64,000 nt of DNA from Paenibacillus macquariensis (GCF_900156375.1 NZ_FTNK01000002.1:372001-436000), one strand, 5' to 3'; counted from the first letter of the stretch, positions 17,081 through 26,031 are shown. The notes: generated by a model not told the origin, from the sequence alone. A program made the numbers and translations.

Positions 17081-18446
17081 TGATATCTCTCGTCTGGCTT
17101 GGGATCAGGTAACGCGGCGAAAGGTTGTTACGGGTCTTTGTATGGCTGGCATTTCTATCGGATGTGCTGCAATCATTGTTGCTTTAAGCATTGGGGAGTC
17201 CGCAAAGAGTTATTCAGAGAAACAATTGAATCAGAGCTTTAAGATGGATGAGATTACAGTTACGGCTAATGGAGGAATCCCTTCACAAGGTGGAGGGGGT
17301 ACACCTGAGGTCAGCGATAAGTTGGATCCTGGAAAGTTAACTCGGCAGAAGCTAGAGATTATACAGAAATTGAAACATGTCAACGCTGCTGCGCCTTTTC
17401 AAGAACTAGGGTATAGCCAGATGCTCACAATGGATAATCGTGTAGGCGATGTACAGGTTATTGGCACGGATCTCCATCTGTTAACGAAATATGATAAGAC
17501 CTTTCTACAAGGTGGGGCATCTGATTTACCCAGGATGGCAGTTCTCAATTATGGAGCTACACTTGGGTTGATCGACGATGAGACAAAGCGGAAAATTTTA
17601 GAGGGATTTGGGAATGATCCATATAATGTCCAATTAAGAGAACAATTTGACAGCTTAAGCGTCCTGCCTTCGCAGATGTATCAACAGCAATTTCAACTAC
17701 AATTCAAGGATTATTCTAACCCAGCGAGTAAGATTCAACAAAGCGCGCCACTCCGAGTCTTTGGTATTCTTAACAAGGCTTCAGGTGCAGATGATCTGAT
17801 GGAATCGTATAACAAGATCATCTATGTGTCGCTTGAAACGGCACAGCAATTGGTCGAAGAACTGAATATGACCAATGGAACAGTCGGGCAAGAGGGTGTC
17901 TATAACTCGGCTATTGTAAAGGTGGACAGCACAGACAACATAGTGCAGGTGGAGAAACTTATTCAGAAGTTAACGTTAACGACGAGTACGAATTTATATC
18001 AACTAGAGCAGCTAGCGGACGAATTCAATATGTTTAAAAAGGTAGCGCTAGGGGTAGGGGTATTTATTCTAATCATTGCTTCTATATCTATCATCGTTGC
18101 GATGACCATGTCGACACATCAACGTCGCCGTCAGATTGGGATCATGAAGGTGTTAGGAGCTAACATGGGGCAAATTCGTAATATGTTCATTACTGAAGCT
18201 GCTTTGCTCGGAATGATGGGCGGGATGTTGGGTGTATTGATTTCTTACCTCATTGTGTTTGGAATTAATAAGCTTATAGGCACAGCTGCAGGTCCGGTAC
18301 CGGGTAATGGTATTATTATTAACATTCCGATAATGACGATCCCTATTGGAATTGCATTTGCTGTAATGACAGGTGTGTTCTCAGGGATTTATCCAGCGAT
18401 AAGTGCTTCCAGAACAAATGCACTGACGGCAATTAAGCGAGATTAG
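17070..18446 (+). CDS. MacB-like FtsX-domain permease
   Basis: A 458-aa membrane protein starting at TTG 17070 after AAAGGGGGG. The first helix (about 20-45, VVTGLCMAGISIGCAAIIVAL) is followed by a ~270-residue extracellular MacB-type domain. Three further helices lie in the C-terminal FtsX domain, containing the conserved RRRQIGIMKVLGANMGQIRNMF and FSGIYPAISASRTNALTAI. This layout of four helices with a large outer domain is that of MacB/YknZ. With the ATPase it should form a dimeric transporter whose outer domain contacts the adaptor protein encoded next. It overlaps the ATPase gene by 11 bases. Confidence 0.92.
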   Translation: MRISDISRLAWDQVTRRKVVTGLCMAGISIGCAAIIVALSIGESAKSYSEKQLNQSFKMDEITVTANGGIPSQGGGGTPEVSDKLDPGKLTRQKLEIIQKLKHVNAAAPFQELGYSQMLTMDNRVGDVQVIGTDLHLLTKYDKTFLQGGASDLPRMAVLNYGATLGLIDDETKRKILEGFGNDPYNVQLREQFDSLSVLPSQMYQQQFQLQFKDYSNPASKIQQSAPLRVFGILNKASGADDLMESYNKIIYVSLETAQQLVEELNMTNGTVGQEGVYNSAIVKVDSTDNIVQVEKLIQKLTLTTSTNLYQLEQLADEFNMFKKVALGVGVFILIIASISIIVAMTMSTHQRRRQIGIMKVLGANMGQIRNMFITEAALLGMMGGMLGVLISYLIVFGINKLIGTAAGPVPGNGIIINIPIMTIPIGIAFAVMTGVFSGIYPAISASRTNALTAIKRD

Positions 18447-18472
18447 AGATATCAAGTGGAAAGGAATCTGAA

Positions 18473-19561
18473 TTGATGAAGAAGAGTATAAAGTGGGTTA
18501 TATTAGCAGTGATCATTCTTGTTGTGGGGTACTTATTATATATTAATTTATTCAAGACCAATGAGGTGATGGAACCCATTGACACCCAACCGGCAATAAC
18601 CTTTGAGGCAACCAAAGAGACCATCTCCAATTCTGTTCAAGTTAAAGGGAAATCAAACTATGAGCAAGAAACCCTTGTATATGCTCCTTTCGCTTCCAAG
18701 GTAACAGAATGGAACGTCGAAAATGGAGGGCAAGTAAAAAAGGGGGATGTATTGTATACACTAGATCAATCAACCTTGAAAAACGAAATCGCAACGCAAG
18801 ATGCTATGATCCGCAAGACGCAATTAGAAGCGGAATTAAATGAATTCGTAAGCCAACAGGAAGATGAGACGACTGCACTTGGAGCGACTGAGGCAGAACG
18901 CTTAAAAGCGCTTGCGACACAGGAGTCAGGTCGATTAAATGATGAGCTTAACAAGGTGAACGCAGATATTCAGCGGAGGGAGCTTGCAGATAAGAAGGCT
19001 AAGCTAAAAACAGCGGTCTACCACGCCCCAGCAACCGGTATCTTCCTGTATGACAGCACGGGTGAACGACCACAATCTGTGACGGACAACCAATACATCG
19101 GTAAAATCGTAGATCTTAATAAGCTAGAGTTCATTGCACTTGTTGGAGAACAGGACATATTCCGCATAAAACAAGGGATGAAGGTTCAGGTGAAAATCAC
19201 TGCTTTAAAAGAATTGAAGCTCTCTGGAGAGGTGACTAAGGTGTCTAAATTTGCCGTTACCGCTGCCGATAAGACTAGCACAAATCAGGTACCTCAATTT
19301 GAAGTAGTCATCTCACTTCAACCAAATGAGCACCTTATTGGCGGACTAAGTATGAGTGGAGAGATTGAAACCGTACGTAAAGAGAATACCACGGTTATTT
19401 CTAGCATTGCTGTTATTCATGAGGGGGACGTGTCCTACGTGATGTTGGACAAGGGCGCCGGGCAATACGAACGAAGAGATATTGAAACCGGATTAGAAAC
19501 AGCTGACAAAACTGAGGTGCTCACAGGACTTAATGTTGGAGACACTGTTGTTCTCCAATAA
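18473..19561 (+). CDS. membrane-fusion (HlyD/MacA/YknX-like) adaptor protein
   Basis: A 362-aa protein. ATG 18476 is an alternative to the ATG 18473; GGAAAGGAATC precedes both. An N-terminal helix (about 7-26) anchors the protein. A lipoyl-type half (VYAPFASKVTEWNVENGGQVKKGDVLYTLD) is followed by a helical hairpin rich in E/K/Q (about 105-180). The second lipoyl half, KTAVYHAPATGIFLYD, and the beta-barrel domain KVQVKITALKEL follow, and the C-terminus has the GLETADKTEVLTGL(N)VGD pattern. Such adaptors connect the ABC pump with outside components. It is the last gene of the four-gene operon, and a hairpin at 19601 follows. Confidence 0.9.
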   Translation: MMKKSIKWVILAVIILVVGYLLYINLFKTNEVMEPIDTQPAITFEATKETISNSVQVKGKSNYEQETLVYAPFASKVTEWNVENGGQVKKGDVLYTLDQSTLKNEIATQDAMIRKTQLEAELNEFVSQQEDETTALGATEAERLKALATQESGRLNDELNKVNADIQRRELADKKAKLKTAVYHAPATGIFLYDSTGERPQSVTDNQYIGKIVDLNKLEFIALVGEQDIFRIKQGMKVQVKITALKELKLSGEVTKVSKFAVTAADKTSTNQVPQFEVVISLQPNEHLIGGLSMSGEIETVRKENTTVISSIAVIHEGDVSYVMLDKGAGQYERRDIETGLETADKTEVLTGLNVGDTVVLQ

Positions 19562-19600
19562 GATAAGCGTTTCATGATAACTTTATGGTCGTATTTGTGG

Positions 19601-19629
19601 CGTTCAACCTTGGTTGAACGTCTATTTTC
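19601..19629 (+). terminator. terminator after the secreted-protein/MacB operon
   Basis: CGTTCAACCT and TGGTTGAACG form a 20-base near-perfect palindrome followed by TCTATTTTCT. The T-run is modest. Confidence 0.6.
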
Positions 19630-19675
19630 TAGATATGTAAGATAAATTAAGTAATCCATCAGGAGCTAAATATAG

Positions 19676-19697
19676 GTATCATTATTAATTGTGATAC
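19676..19697. promoter_or_regulatory. inverted repeat in front of the two-component system
   Basis: GTATCA and TGATAC (perfect 6-bp arms, 10-base spacer) overlap a TACAAT -10-like box, 56 bases before the response-regulator ATG. It may be part of the promoter. Short arms make chance possible. Confidence 0.35.
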
Positions 19698-19752
19698 AAT
19701 AACTTTCATCGTTAGTATTCTCAAAGTACAAATAAGTTAGGATGATCTTACT

Positions 19753-20436
19753 ATGAAAATTTTATTGGTGGAAGACGATAGAACGATTGCATCAGGGCTT
19801 GAATATTCGCTGCAACAAGATCAATTCACGACGGTTCTTTGTTATGATGTTGCATCCGCTACTAAAGTATTAGCTGAACAATTAGATCAATTCACATTAT
19901 GTATATTTGATATATCCTTGCCTGACGGTACTGGTTATGAATTGTGCAAGATTGTGAAAGAACGGAGTGATATTCCTGTCATCTTTTTAACAGCGATTGA
20001 TGATGAGGTGAATGTCGTGATGGGGTTAGATATGGGAGCGGATGATTATATCACTAAACCCTTTCGTATTCGAGAACTTCTCTCTCGTATCAAGTCTGTC
20101 TTGCGGCGATATCATAAACAGACGCAGACCAAATCAATTGTTGAAATAGAACATATCCGGATTAACACGCTTGAAGGCAAAGTTTATAAGAATGGTGATG
20201 AGATTTCACTTACTGCTTTAGAGTACAGGTTATTACTTATCTTTGCTAACCATATAGGACAAGTCCTCTCAAGGAATCAGCTATTGGAGAGAATCTGGGA
20301 TGTGGCAGGCGACTTCGTGAATGATAATACATTAACTGTGTACATCAAGCGGTTGCGGGAAAAGTTAGAAGATAACCCTCAAGATCCGACGATTATCAAA
20401 ACAGTCCGTGGTTTAGGTTATAAGGTAGGTGATTAG
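19753..20436 (+). CDS. OmpR family response regulator
   Basis: A 227-aa protein. The receiver domain shows VEDD (acidic Glu7-Asp9), the phospho-acceptor Asp53 in IFDISLPDGTGY, the switch Thr in FLTAIDDE and Lys in YITKPF. The C-terminal winged helix-turn-helix (about 130-227) includes LTALEYRLLLIFANH and GQVLSRNQLLERIW, ending in VRGLGYKV. The stop overlaps the kinase start by 8 bases, so the pair is cotranslated. The 11-bp-phased direct repeats at 21433 fit the way OmpR-type regulators dimerise head-to-tail on DNA, which suggests the ABC genes behind them are the target. Confidence 0.93.
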   Translation: MKILLVEDDRTIASGLEYSLQQDQFTTVLCYDVASATKVLAEQLDQFTLCIFDISLPDGTGYELCKIVKERSDIPVIFLTAIDDEVNVVMGLDMGADDYITKPFRIRELLSRIKSVLRRYHKQTQTKSIVEIEHIRINTLEGKVYKNGDEISLTALEYRLLLIFANHIGQVLSRNQLLERIWDVAGDFVNDNTLTVYIKRLREKLEDNPQDPTIIKTVRGLGYKVGD

Positions 20437-21445
20437 GTTGTTACGTAATAGAGAGATTCGATTGTTCCTTCTAACCATGTGCTTGATCAGTCTAGTGGGA
20501 GTCGTTGCAGGGTACATAATGATTTCATTTAATGCTGCATTACTCATTGCTATCACTACATCTTTACTCATTGGATGTTGCATCATGTTTACGAGATGGA
20601 GATACAACGAGATTGAGAAGTTATCGGGTGGTTTGCGTCGAATTAGTGCTGGCGATTATGCTCTTGATGTTCGTGATAATCAAGAAGGTGAGCTTAGTAT
20701 CCTGAAGAGTGATATTTATAAAGTAACGCTAATGTTATCCGAACAGCGTTCACTTTTGCAACATGAGAAAGTCCAACTTACTAATGCTATTTCCGATATA
20801 TCCCATCAACTCAAAACCCCACTTACCTCCATGACGGTAATGGCTGATCTGTTAAGCGAACCCGAACTACCTTCATCGAAAAGAACGGAATTCACTCGTA
20901 ATATTCGAATTCAACTCGAGCGGATCGGGTGGCTAGTTTCTTCGTTATTAAAGTTCTCAAAATTTGATGCAGGAACGGCACAATTTAAACAAGATCACAT
21001 ATCGGTGGACAAGCTTCTTCGCAAATCATTAGAGCCGGTACTGATTCCTATGGATATAAAGGAACAAACACTCTCGATAAAGGGCGAAGATACCGTCACA
21101 TTTATTGGCGACCTTAATTGGACAACCGAAGCCATCATCAATATTCTGAAAAATGGTGTGGAGCACACGCATGACGGCGGCGAAATCTCTATTTCTTTTA
21201 CAGAAAACACCTTGTTTACGGAGATCATCATTGCTGATAACGGTAAAGGAATACCTAAGGATGAGCTACCTTATGTTTTCAAACGATTTTATAAAGGGAA
21301 GAATGCAAGTGAAGATAGTATTGGAATTGGGCTTGCCCTGGCTCACAGCATTATTACAAGTCAAAATGGCGATATCCATGTATCGAGTGAGGTAGGAAAA
21401 GGTACTCAGTTTCATATTAAGTTCTACAAACAAGTGACTATATAG
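20429..21445 (+). CDS. sensor histidine kinase
   Basis: A 338-aa membrane kinase. GTG 20429 gives the longest frame; TTG 20438 is an alternative with AAGGTAGG upstream. Two adjacent hydrophobic segments (about 12-31 and 36-56) leave almost no extracellular loop, typical of intramembrane-sensing kinases. The short HAMP-like linker is followed by the H-box ISDISHQLKTPLTSM (His126), N-box LKNGVEHTHD, G1 box IADNGKGI, FKRFYKG and G2 box GIGLALAHSI. Kinases of this build often detect antimicrobial peptides or envelope stress with the help of an adjacent ABC transporter, and such a transporter follows here. The sensing role is an inference. Confidence 0.9.
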   Translation: MIRLLRNREIRLFLLTMCLISLVGVVAGYIMISFNAALLIAITTSLLIGCCIMFTRWRYNEIEKLSGGLRRISAGDYALDVRDNQEGELSILKSDIYKVTLMLSEQRSLLQHEKVQLTNAISDISHQLKTPLTSMTVMADLLSEPELPSSKRTEFTRNIRIQLERIGWLVSSLLKFSKFDAGTAQFKQDHISVDKLLRKSLEPVLIPMDIKEQTLSIKGEDTVTFIGDLNWTTEAIINILKNGVEHTHDGGEISISFTENTLFTEIIIADNGKGIPKDELPYVFKRFYKGKNASEDSIGIGLALAHSIITSQNGDIHVSSEVGKGTQFHIKFYKQVTI

Positions 21446-21487
21446 TCATATTACAGTCACTTGATAGTCATTTTAGGCAGATATAAT
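21433..21487 (+). promoter_or_regulatory. OmpR-type direct-repeat operator and -10 box before the ABC transporter
   Basis: AGTGA, AGTCA, AGTCA and AGTCA start at 21433, 21444, 21455 and 21466, exactly 11 bases apart. The intervening 6 bases vary (CTATAT, TATTAC, CTTGAT). A TATAAT -10 box lies at 21482-21487, so the last repeat covers the -35 position (no good -35 hexamer). Four tandem half-sites with 11-base phasing are what OmpR/PhoB-family dimers use for activation. The site begins inside the last codons of the kinase gene. Confidence 0.75.
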
Positions 21488-21517
21488 GATCTCATAAGCA
21501 TATATGGAGGTCTTACA

Positions 21518-22201
21518 ATGGATATATTAACAATTGAACATCTATCTAAAACGTACGGAAAAGGGGAGACAGCGGTCAAGGCACTTGATGATGTTTCTTT
21601 TTCGATTAAAAAAGGGGAATTTGTCGCGATTATCGGTCCATCAGGTTCGGGGAAATCAACCATTCTGCACATGCTTGGTGGTGTAGATACACCGACTAGT
21701 GGAAAGGTATTCGTAGATAATACAGACATTTATAACCTTAATGAAACCGAGTTGGCAATCTTCAGACGTAGACAGATCGGCTTAATTTATCAATTTTATA
21801 ATCTAATACCGGTCCTAACGGTGGAAGAGAATATTACGCTACCCTTGTTGCTCGATGGACATGAGGTGGATAAGAAGCAGTTCGCTGAGATCGTGAAGAC
21901 TTTAAATCTAGACAATCGCTTAAACCATCTACCGAATCAACTTTCGGGTGGACAACAACAACGGGTCTCTATAGGTAGAGCACTTATCAGTAATCCAGCA
22001 ATCATGTTAGCAGACGAGCCAACCGGTAATTTAGATAGCAAGAACGGAAATGAAATCATTGAATTATTAAAAATGTTCAATAAAACCTATAAGCAGACGC
22101 TTATTGTCATTACACATGATGAACGGATTGCGCTACAAGCGGACCGAATCATCACCATTGAAGATGGAAGGATTGCTAAGGACGAGGTGATTCGTCCGTG
22201 A
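21518..22201 (+). CDS. ABC transporter ATPase of the LolD/MacB family
   Basis: A 227-aa protein. ATG 21518 follows TATGGAGG; the frame is open from 21461 but that region is the promoter. Motifs are Walker A GPSGSGKST (near 40-48), FYNLIPVLTVEENI after the Q-loop, signature LSGGQQQR, Walker [13 protein letters not shown] and the His in VITHDE. It overlaps the permease start by 4 bases (GTGA). Together they form an exporter-like or signalling ABC system with a two-component system upstream, the arrangement of antimicrobial-peptide detoxification modules of Firmicutes. Confidence 0.92.
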   Translation: MDILTIEHLSKTYGKGETAVKALDDVSFSIKKGEFVAIIGPSGSGKSTILHMLGGVDTPTSGKVFVDNTDIYNLNETELAIFRRRQIGLIYQFYNLIPVLTVEENITLPLLLDGHEVDKKQFAEIVKTLNLDNRLNHLPNQLSGGQQQRVSIGRALISNPAIMLADEPTGNLDSKNGNEIIELLKMFNKTYKQTLIVITHDERIALQADRIITIEDGRIAKDEVIRP

Positions 22202-24807
22202 ATATTGTCAATAAATTAACCATAAGACATTTGAAGCAGAATAAAAGACGTACGCTTGTGACCATCATTGGAGTCATTATATCCGTAGCGATGGTGACGG
22301 CTGTATCAACCCTGGGTGTATCTTTTATGGCTTTAATGCAAAAAGAAACAATTGCAAGTACTGGAGAATGGCATGTCCTTTACAAGGATGTGAACAAGTC
22401 TCAACTTAAAGCGATTGATGCGGATGAAGAAACAAAGACACTAGTTGTTTCGAAAGATCGTGGGTACGCCCTTTTAGCAGGAACGGAGAATGCGAATAAA
22501 CCCTATTTATATATCAAGGCGTATAATGATCAAGGTTTCAAAAAATTCCCGATTGAGTTAAGTTCAGGACGACTTCCACAAGCAGATAATGAAGTTGTGA
22601 TCTCGGAGGAAATTGCTGCGAAGGCTAAAGTATCTTACAAACTGGGGGATACATTGAACCTAGATGTTGGAACACGATTATTTGAGGATGAAGAAGGTAA
22701 TGTTCGAACACTATCACAGATAGATTCATTACAAATACAGCAAGATGCAATTGTCGAAAAATTAATTGATACAACAAAGGAAAGCTACACGATTGTGGGC
22801 TTCATAAAACGTCCAACATGGGAACCAACATGGGCACCTGGGTATACGATCCTCAGTTATGTAAACGAAAGTATATTGGGCGCGGATGATATCGTAAATG
22901 CTACGGTTCTATTAGACAAGGTGAAGAGCTCTCTGTTTACGCATGCAAAGGATTTAGCAAAGACAAATAACATAGACTCTAAATCCATTGAATTTAATAA
23001 TGAATTATTGCGGTTTTACGGTGTGACGAATAACGATAGCTTACGTAGTACCATTCTCTCGATGTCCGTGATTATTATGGGAGTCATTATTGTGGGTTCA
23101 GTATCATTAATATATAATGCGTTCGCGATTTCCGTCTCAGAACGTTATCGTCACTTAGGTATGTTATCAAGTGTTGGAGCGACGAATAGACAGAAGAAAA
23201 ATTCAGTGTATTTCGAGGGAGCAATTATCGGTTTAATCAGTATCCCCATTGGGATCATTTGCGGTCTTGCGGGTATAGGAATTACTTTCTGGTTCATTAA
23301 CTCGATGATCCAAGGTGCTTTAGGACTAACAGGAACATTAACCGTAATCGTTACCCCATTGTCCATATTAGTTGCATGTGCTATTTCGATCCTAACGATT
23401 TTTATTTCAACTTATATACCAGCTATAAGAGCATCTAAGATCTCTGCTATTGATGCAATTCGACAAACAACAGATGTTAAGCTGACAGGTAAAACAGTGC
23501 AAACGTCTAAGTTCGTTCGTAAGTTATTTGGAATAGAAGCTGAAATAGGGTTGAAGAACTTAAAGAGGAATAAACGAAGATATCAAGCAACGGTATTTTC
23601 CCTAACGATTAGTATAGTGCTGTTTCTAGCAGTATCTTCTTACACCTCCAATATGAAGAAGTCGCTTGAACTCTCACAGGCTGGTGTGAATTACGATATT
23701 CAAGTCTATATGGGTAATAATAAAGTTGAAAAGAATGATCTATTAATACAAACGATATTAACTCTGCCGGATGTAACGGAGTATACCCGGGTAAAGGAAC
23801 TAAGTGTTAACACATGGCTTGATAAAGCAACCATTGCTGATGAACTGCTAGAGGACTTGAAGAATGATAACAGTATTCTTAAGAATGGAAAATATCCCTA
23901 TTCTATTAGGGTGAATTCATTAAATGAACAAAGCCTAAAGACCTATGCACAAGCGATTGGTGCAGATTATGAACAACTAACGGACCCGAACCGTGTATCT
24001 GCGATTGTGATTGATACGATTAGTTATAAATTGGAATTAGAGAAGAAGTATGTTGAAACGAAGGCCATTCATATGAACATTGGTCAAAGCATTGATCTAA
24101 TTAATAAGGATTGGGAAACAGAAATAGAGACCAATTTGGGAAAAATAGAAATCGCAGCATTTACTGATCAATACCCTATGGGAATTCGTACGATAGGTTT
24201 AGGTCAATTAAATATCATTGTTTCTGAACAAGTCATGGATCAATTAACAAGGGATCATAAGATTAATGATATAATGACGTATCTTTATTTAAATAGTTCC
24301 GATCCTATGGCCACACAACAAGAAATTGAAGAGATGAAAGAGAATAATATATATGTTGGTAATATGTATCAACAGAGACAAAAGGAAGAACAGATGATCA
24401 TGTTAATGTCGGTATTTACGTATGGGTTCATCGCATTAATTACGTTAATCTCAATTGCCAATATTTTCAATACCATATCGACGAGTATTTCACTTCGAAA
24501 ACGAGAGTTTGCGATGTTGAAATCTGTGGGTATGACACCAAAAGGCTTTAATAAAATGATTAATTATGAAAGTATATTTTATGGCATGAAGTCATTACTC
24601 TACGGGCTTCCAATCAGCGTTATCATCATGTATCTGATCCACAAAGGATTGGGGAACAGTTTTACCTATGAATTCTCCATGCCTTGGATAAGTATTGGAT
24701 ATGCCATCGTTGCCGTATTTATCATCGTTATTTCAGCCATGTTATACGCAAGCTCCAAAGTGAAGAAGGAAAACATTATCGATGCGTTAAAACAAGAGAA
24801 TATTTAA
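22198..24807 (+). CDS. FtsX-type ABC transporter permease
   Basis: An 869-aa membrane protein with GTG start at 22198 coupled to the ATPase stop. A first helix near residues 17-40 is followed by an extracellular domain to about 280, then three helices of the first FtsX domain (SVSLIYNAFAISVSERYRHLGMLSSVGATNRQK). A second block begins at GIEAEIGLKNLKRNKRRYQ (about 440), with another helix, outer domain (LSVNTWLDKATIA) and a second FtsX domain (FNTISTSISLRKREFAMLKSVG). The two-FtsX duplicated organisation fits a single polypeptide with 8 helices. It is longer than BceB/VraG (~650 aa, 10 helices). Substrate unknown; peptides are likely by context. Confidence 0.88.
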   Translation: MNIVNKLTIRHLKQNKRRTLVTIIGVIISVAMVTAVSTLGVSFMALMQKETIASTGEWHVLYKDVNKSQLKAIDADEETKTLVVSKDRGYALLAGTENANKPYLYIKAYNDQGFKKFPIELSSGRLPQADNEVVISEEIAAKAKVSYKLGDTLNLDVGTRLFEDEEGNVRTLSQIDSLQIQQDAIVEKLIDTTKESYTIVGFIKRPTWEPTWAPGYTILSYVNESILGADDIVNATVLLDKVKSSLFTHAKDLAKTNNIDSKSIEFNNELLRFYGVTNNDSLRSTILSMSVIIMGVIIVGSVSLIYNAFAISVSERYRHLGMLSSVGATNRQKKNSVYFEGAIIGLISIPIGIICGLAGIGITFWFINSMIQGALGLTGTLTVIVTPLSILVACAISILTIFISTYIPAIRASKISAIDAIRQTTDVKLTGKTVQTSKFVRKLFGIEAEIGLKNLKRNKRRYQATVFSLTISIVLFLAVSSYTSNMKKSLELSQAGVNYDIQVYMGNNKVEKNDLLIQTILTLPDVTEYTRVKELSVNTWLDKATIADELLEDLKNDNSILKNGKYPYSIRVNSLNEQSLKTYAQAIGADYEQLTDPNRVSAIVIDTISYKLELEKKYVETKAIHMNIGQSIDLINKDWETEIETNLGKIEIAAFTDQYPMGIRTIGLGQLNIIVSEQVMDQLTRDHKINDIMTYLYLNSSDPMATQQEIEEMKENNIYVGNMYQQRQKEEQMIMLMSVFTYGFIALITLISIANIFNTISTSISLRKREFAMLKSVGMTPKGFNKMINYESIFYGMKSLLYGLPISVIIMYLIHKGLGNSFTYEFSMPWISIGYAIVAVFIIVISAMLYASSKVKKENIIDALKQENI

Positions 24808-24838
24808 GCCTTTATTTAGTAGGTAGTAGTTAATATGG

Positions 24839-24876
24839 AAAACCTGGTAGTCGAATTCTGCCAGGTTCTTTATTAT
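24839..24876 (+). terminator. terminator after the ABC permease
   Basis: AACCTGGTAG and CTGCCAGGTT form a 9-10 bp stem around 7 bases, followed by CTTTATTAT, 32 bases after the permease stop. Confidence 0.75.
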
Positions 24877-24882
24877 GCTTCC

Positions 24883-24911
24883 TTGAACACGAATAGATAA
24901 TGTCCTATAAT
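24883..24911 (+). promoter_or_regulatory. sigma-A-type promoter of the Rrf2 gene
   Basis: TTGAAC and TATAAT are separated by exactly 17 bases. The Rrf2 ATG lies 80 bases downstream. This is one of the clearest promoters in the window. Confidence 0.7.
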
Positions 24912-24990
24912 GTGCTTATTGAAATTGCAATAAATAATTAAGACTTGTTAAGCTAGAATGATTACAAGGAACCCTATAGGAGTGATATTC

Positions 24991-25428
24991 ATGAGTACAG
25001 CAAATCGCGGAGTAAACATTGGACCTCCTCGTTTTAAAATAGCCGTTCATTCGATTGTCTGGTTAGCTAAAAGCGGCAGTATACTATCGAGCGCCATGAT
25101 CGCAGACCAAGTGGATTCGCATGCAACTTTTATGCGTAGAGTGATGCAAGCATTAGCGATAGCAGATATCGTGGAATCCAAGGGAGGACGTGAGGGTGGT
25201 TATACCTTACGAAAGCGAGCAGATCAGATTACGTTAGGCGACATTTACTCAGCAGTAAGTACAGGGCCAGTAGAACCAGAGGTTGATGTAGGCTGTGGCG
25301 CAGCTGCGGAACAACTAGACGTGGAATTAGAGCGAATTCTCTATGAAGCTGAAAAGCAGACCATTGAGTATTTAGGGAAATATACCATTGCGGATGTTAT
25401 GAACCAAGTTGAATTTTTCACGATTTAA
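24991..25428 (+). CDS. Rrf2 family transcriptional regulator
   Basis: A 145-aa protein. ATG 24991 is chosen because AGGAGTG lies 8 bases upstream; an ATG at 24958 is in frame but unsupported. The winged helix-turn-helix has FKIAVHSIVWLAKSGSILSSAMIADQV and the wing motif ESKGGREGGYTLRK, typical of Rrf2/YwnA. Only one Cys is seen (VGCGAA), not the three-Cys cluster that binds Fe-S in IscR/NsrR, so a non-cluster mode of sensing is likely. It is followed by a DoxX gene whose promoter carries an inverted repeat, the probable regulated target. Confidence 0.85.
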   Translation: MSTANRGVNIGPPRFKIAVHSIVWLAKSGSILSSAMIADQVDSHATFMRRVMQALAIADIVESKGGREGGYTLRKRADQITLGDIYSAVSTGPVEPEVDVGCGAAAEQLDVELERILYEAEKQTIEYLGKYTIADVMNQVEFFTI

Positions 25429-25467
25429 GTTTATGTATGTTCGTAATTAATTCATACTATTTAAGTA

Positions 25468-25519
25468 CTAGTCAAACGACTAGAAACTGATTATAATGTG
25501 CTTGAATGAGTTGCAGTTA
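25468..25519. promoter_or_regulatory. operator-like inverted repeats at the DoxX promoter
   Basis: CTAGTC-AAAC-GACTAG (25468-25483) is a perfect inverted repeat sitting on the expected -35 position of a TATAAT box at 25492-25497. A second, TGCAGT-TACG-ACTGCA, follows at about 25512-25527. Binding by the adjacent Rrf2 protein is plausible but not shown. Confidence 0.55.
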
Positions 25520-25586
25520 CGACTGCAATTATATTTTAATATTTAATGTGCCTGTACAGGTTGCATTAAAAAAGGGGGAGATCAAA

Positions 25587-25961
25587 TTGGATATTGTAAC
25601 ATTCATACTGCAAGGAATACTTGGACTTATGTTCTTGATGGCTGGATTCGGAAAGATAACAGGGTTAAAGATGCATGTTGAAAATTTTAAACATTGGCGG
25701 TTACCGCAATGGTTTCGCGTTATAACGGGATTCATTGAACTCGTCGGTGCTGCTGCACTAATTGTTGGTTACTGGGATCCAAGCTGGACAGCTGCAGGGG
25801 CATTGGTGCTTGGTATTACCTCTATTGGAGGGATATTGACTCACCTTCGTGTTAAGGATTCGTTGAAACAAACGTTTCCCATCATATTTCTAGTCATATT
25901 ATCTATTGCTGTATTCTTGAACTGCTTATCCGATCTTTCTGATTTCCCTGGATTTAATTAA
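25587..25961 (+). CDS. DoxX family membrane protein
   Basis: A 124-aa protein from TTG 25587 behind GGGGGAG (the longer frame from 25506 lacks a site and covers the promoter). Four hydrophobic segments are visible, with the typical first-helix pattern FILQGILGLMFLMAGFGKITG and the loop VENFKHWRLPQWFRVITGFIELVGA. DoxX-like proteins are four-helix membrane proteins often linked to redox or thiol stress, but function is not firmly known. It lies downstream of the Rrf2 regulator with operator-like repeats in between and ends before a bidirectional terminator. Confidence 0.82.
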   Translation: MDIVTFILQGILGLMFLMAGFGKITGLKMHVENFKHWRLPQWFRVITGFIELVGAAALIVGYWDPSWTAAGALVLGITSIGGILTHLRVKDSLKQTFPIIFLVILSIAVFLNCLSDLSDFPGFN

Positions 25962-26031
25962 CTGACAATGTATTAAATAAAAAATGTGAACCATTTGGTA
26001 AATTAGTGTGAAAAAATGTTAATGAATGATG

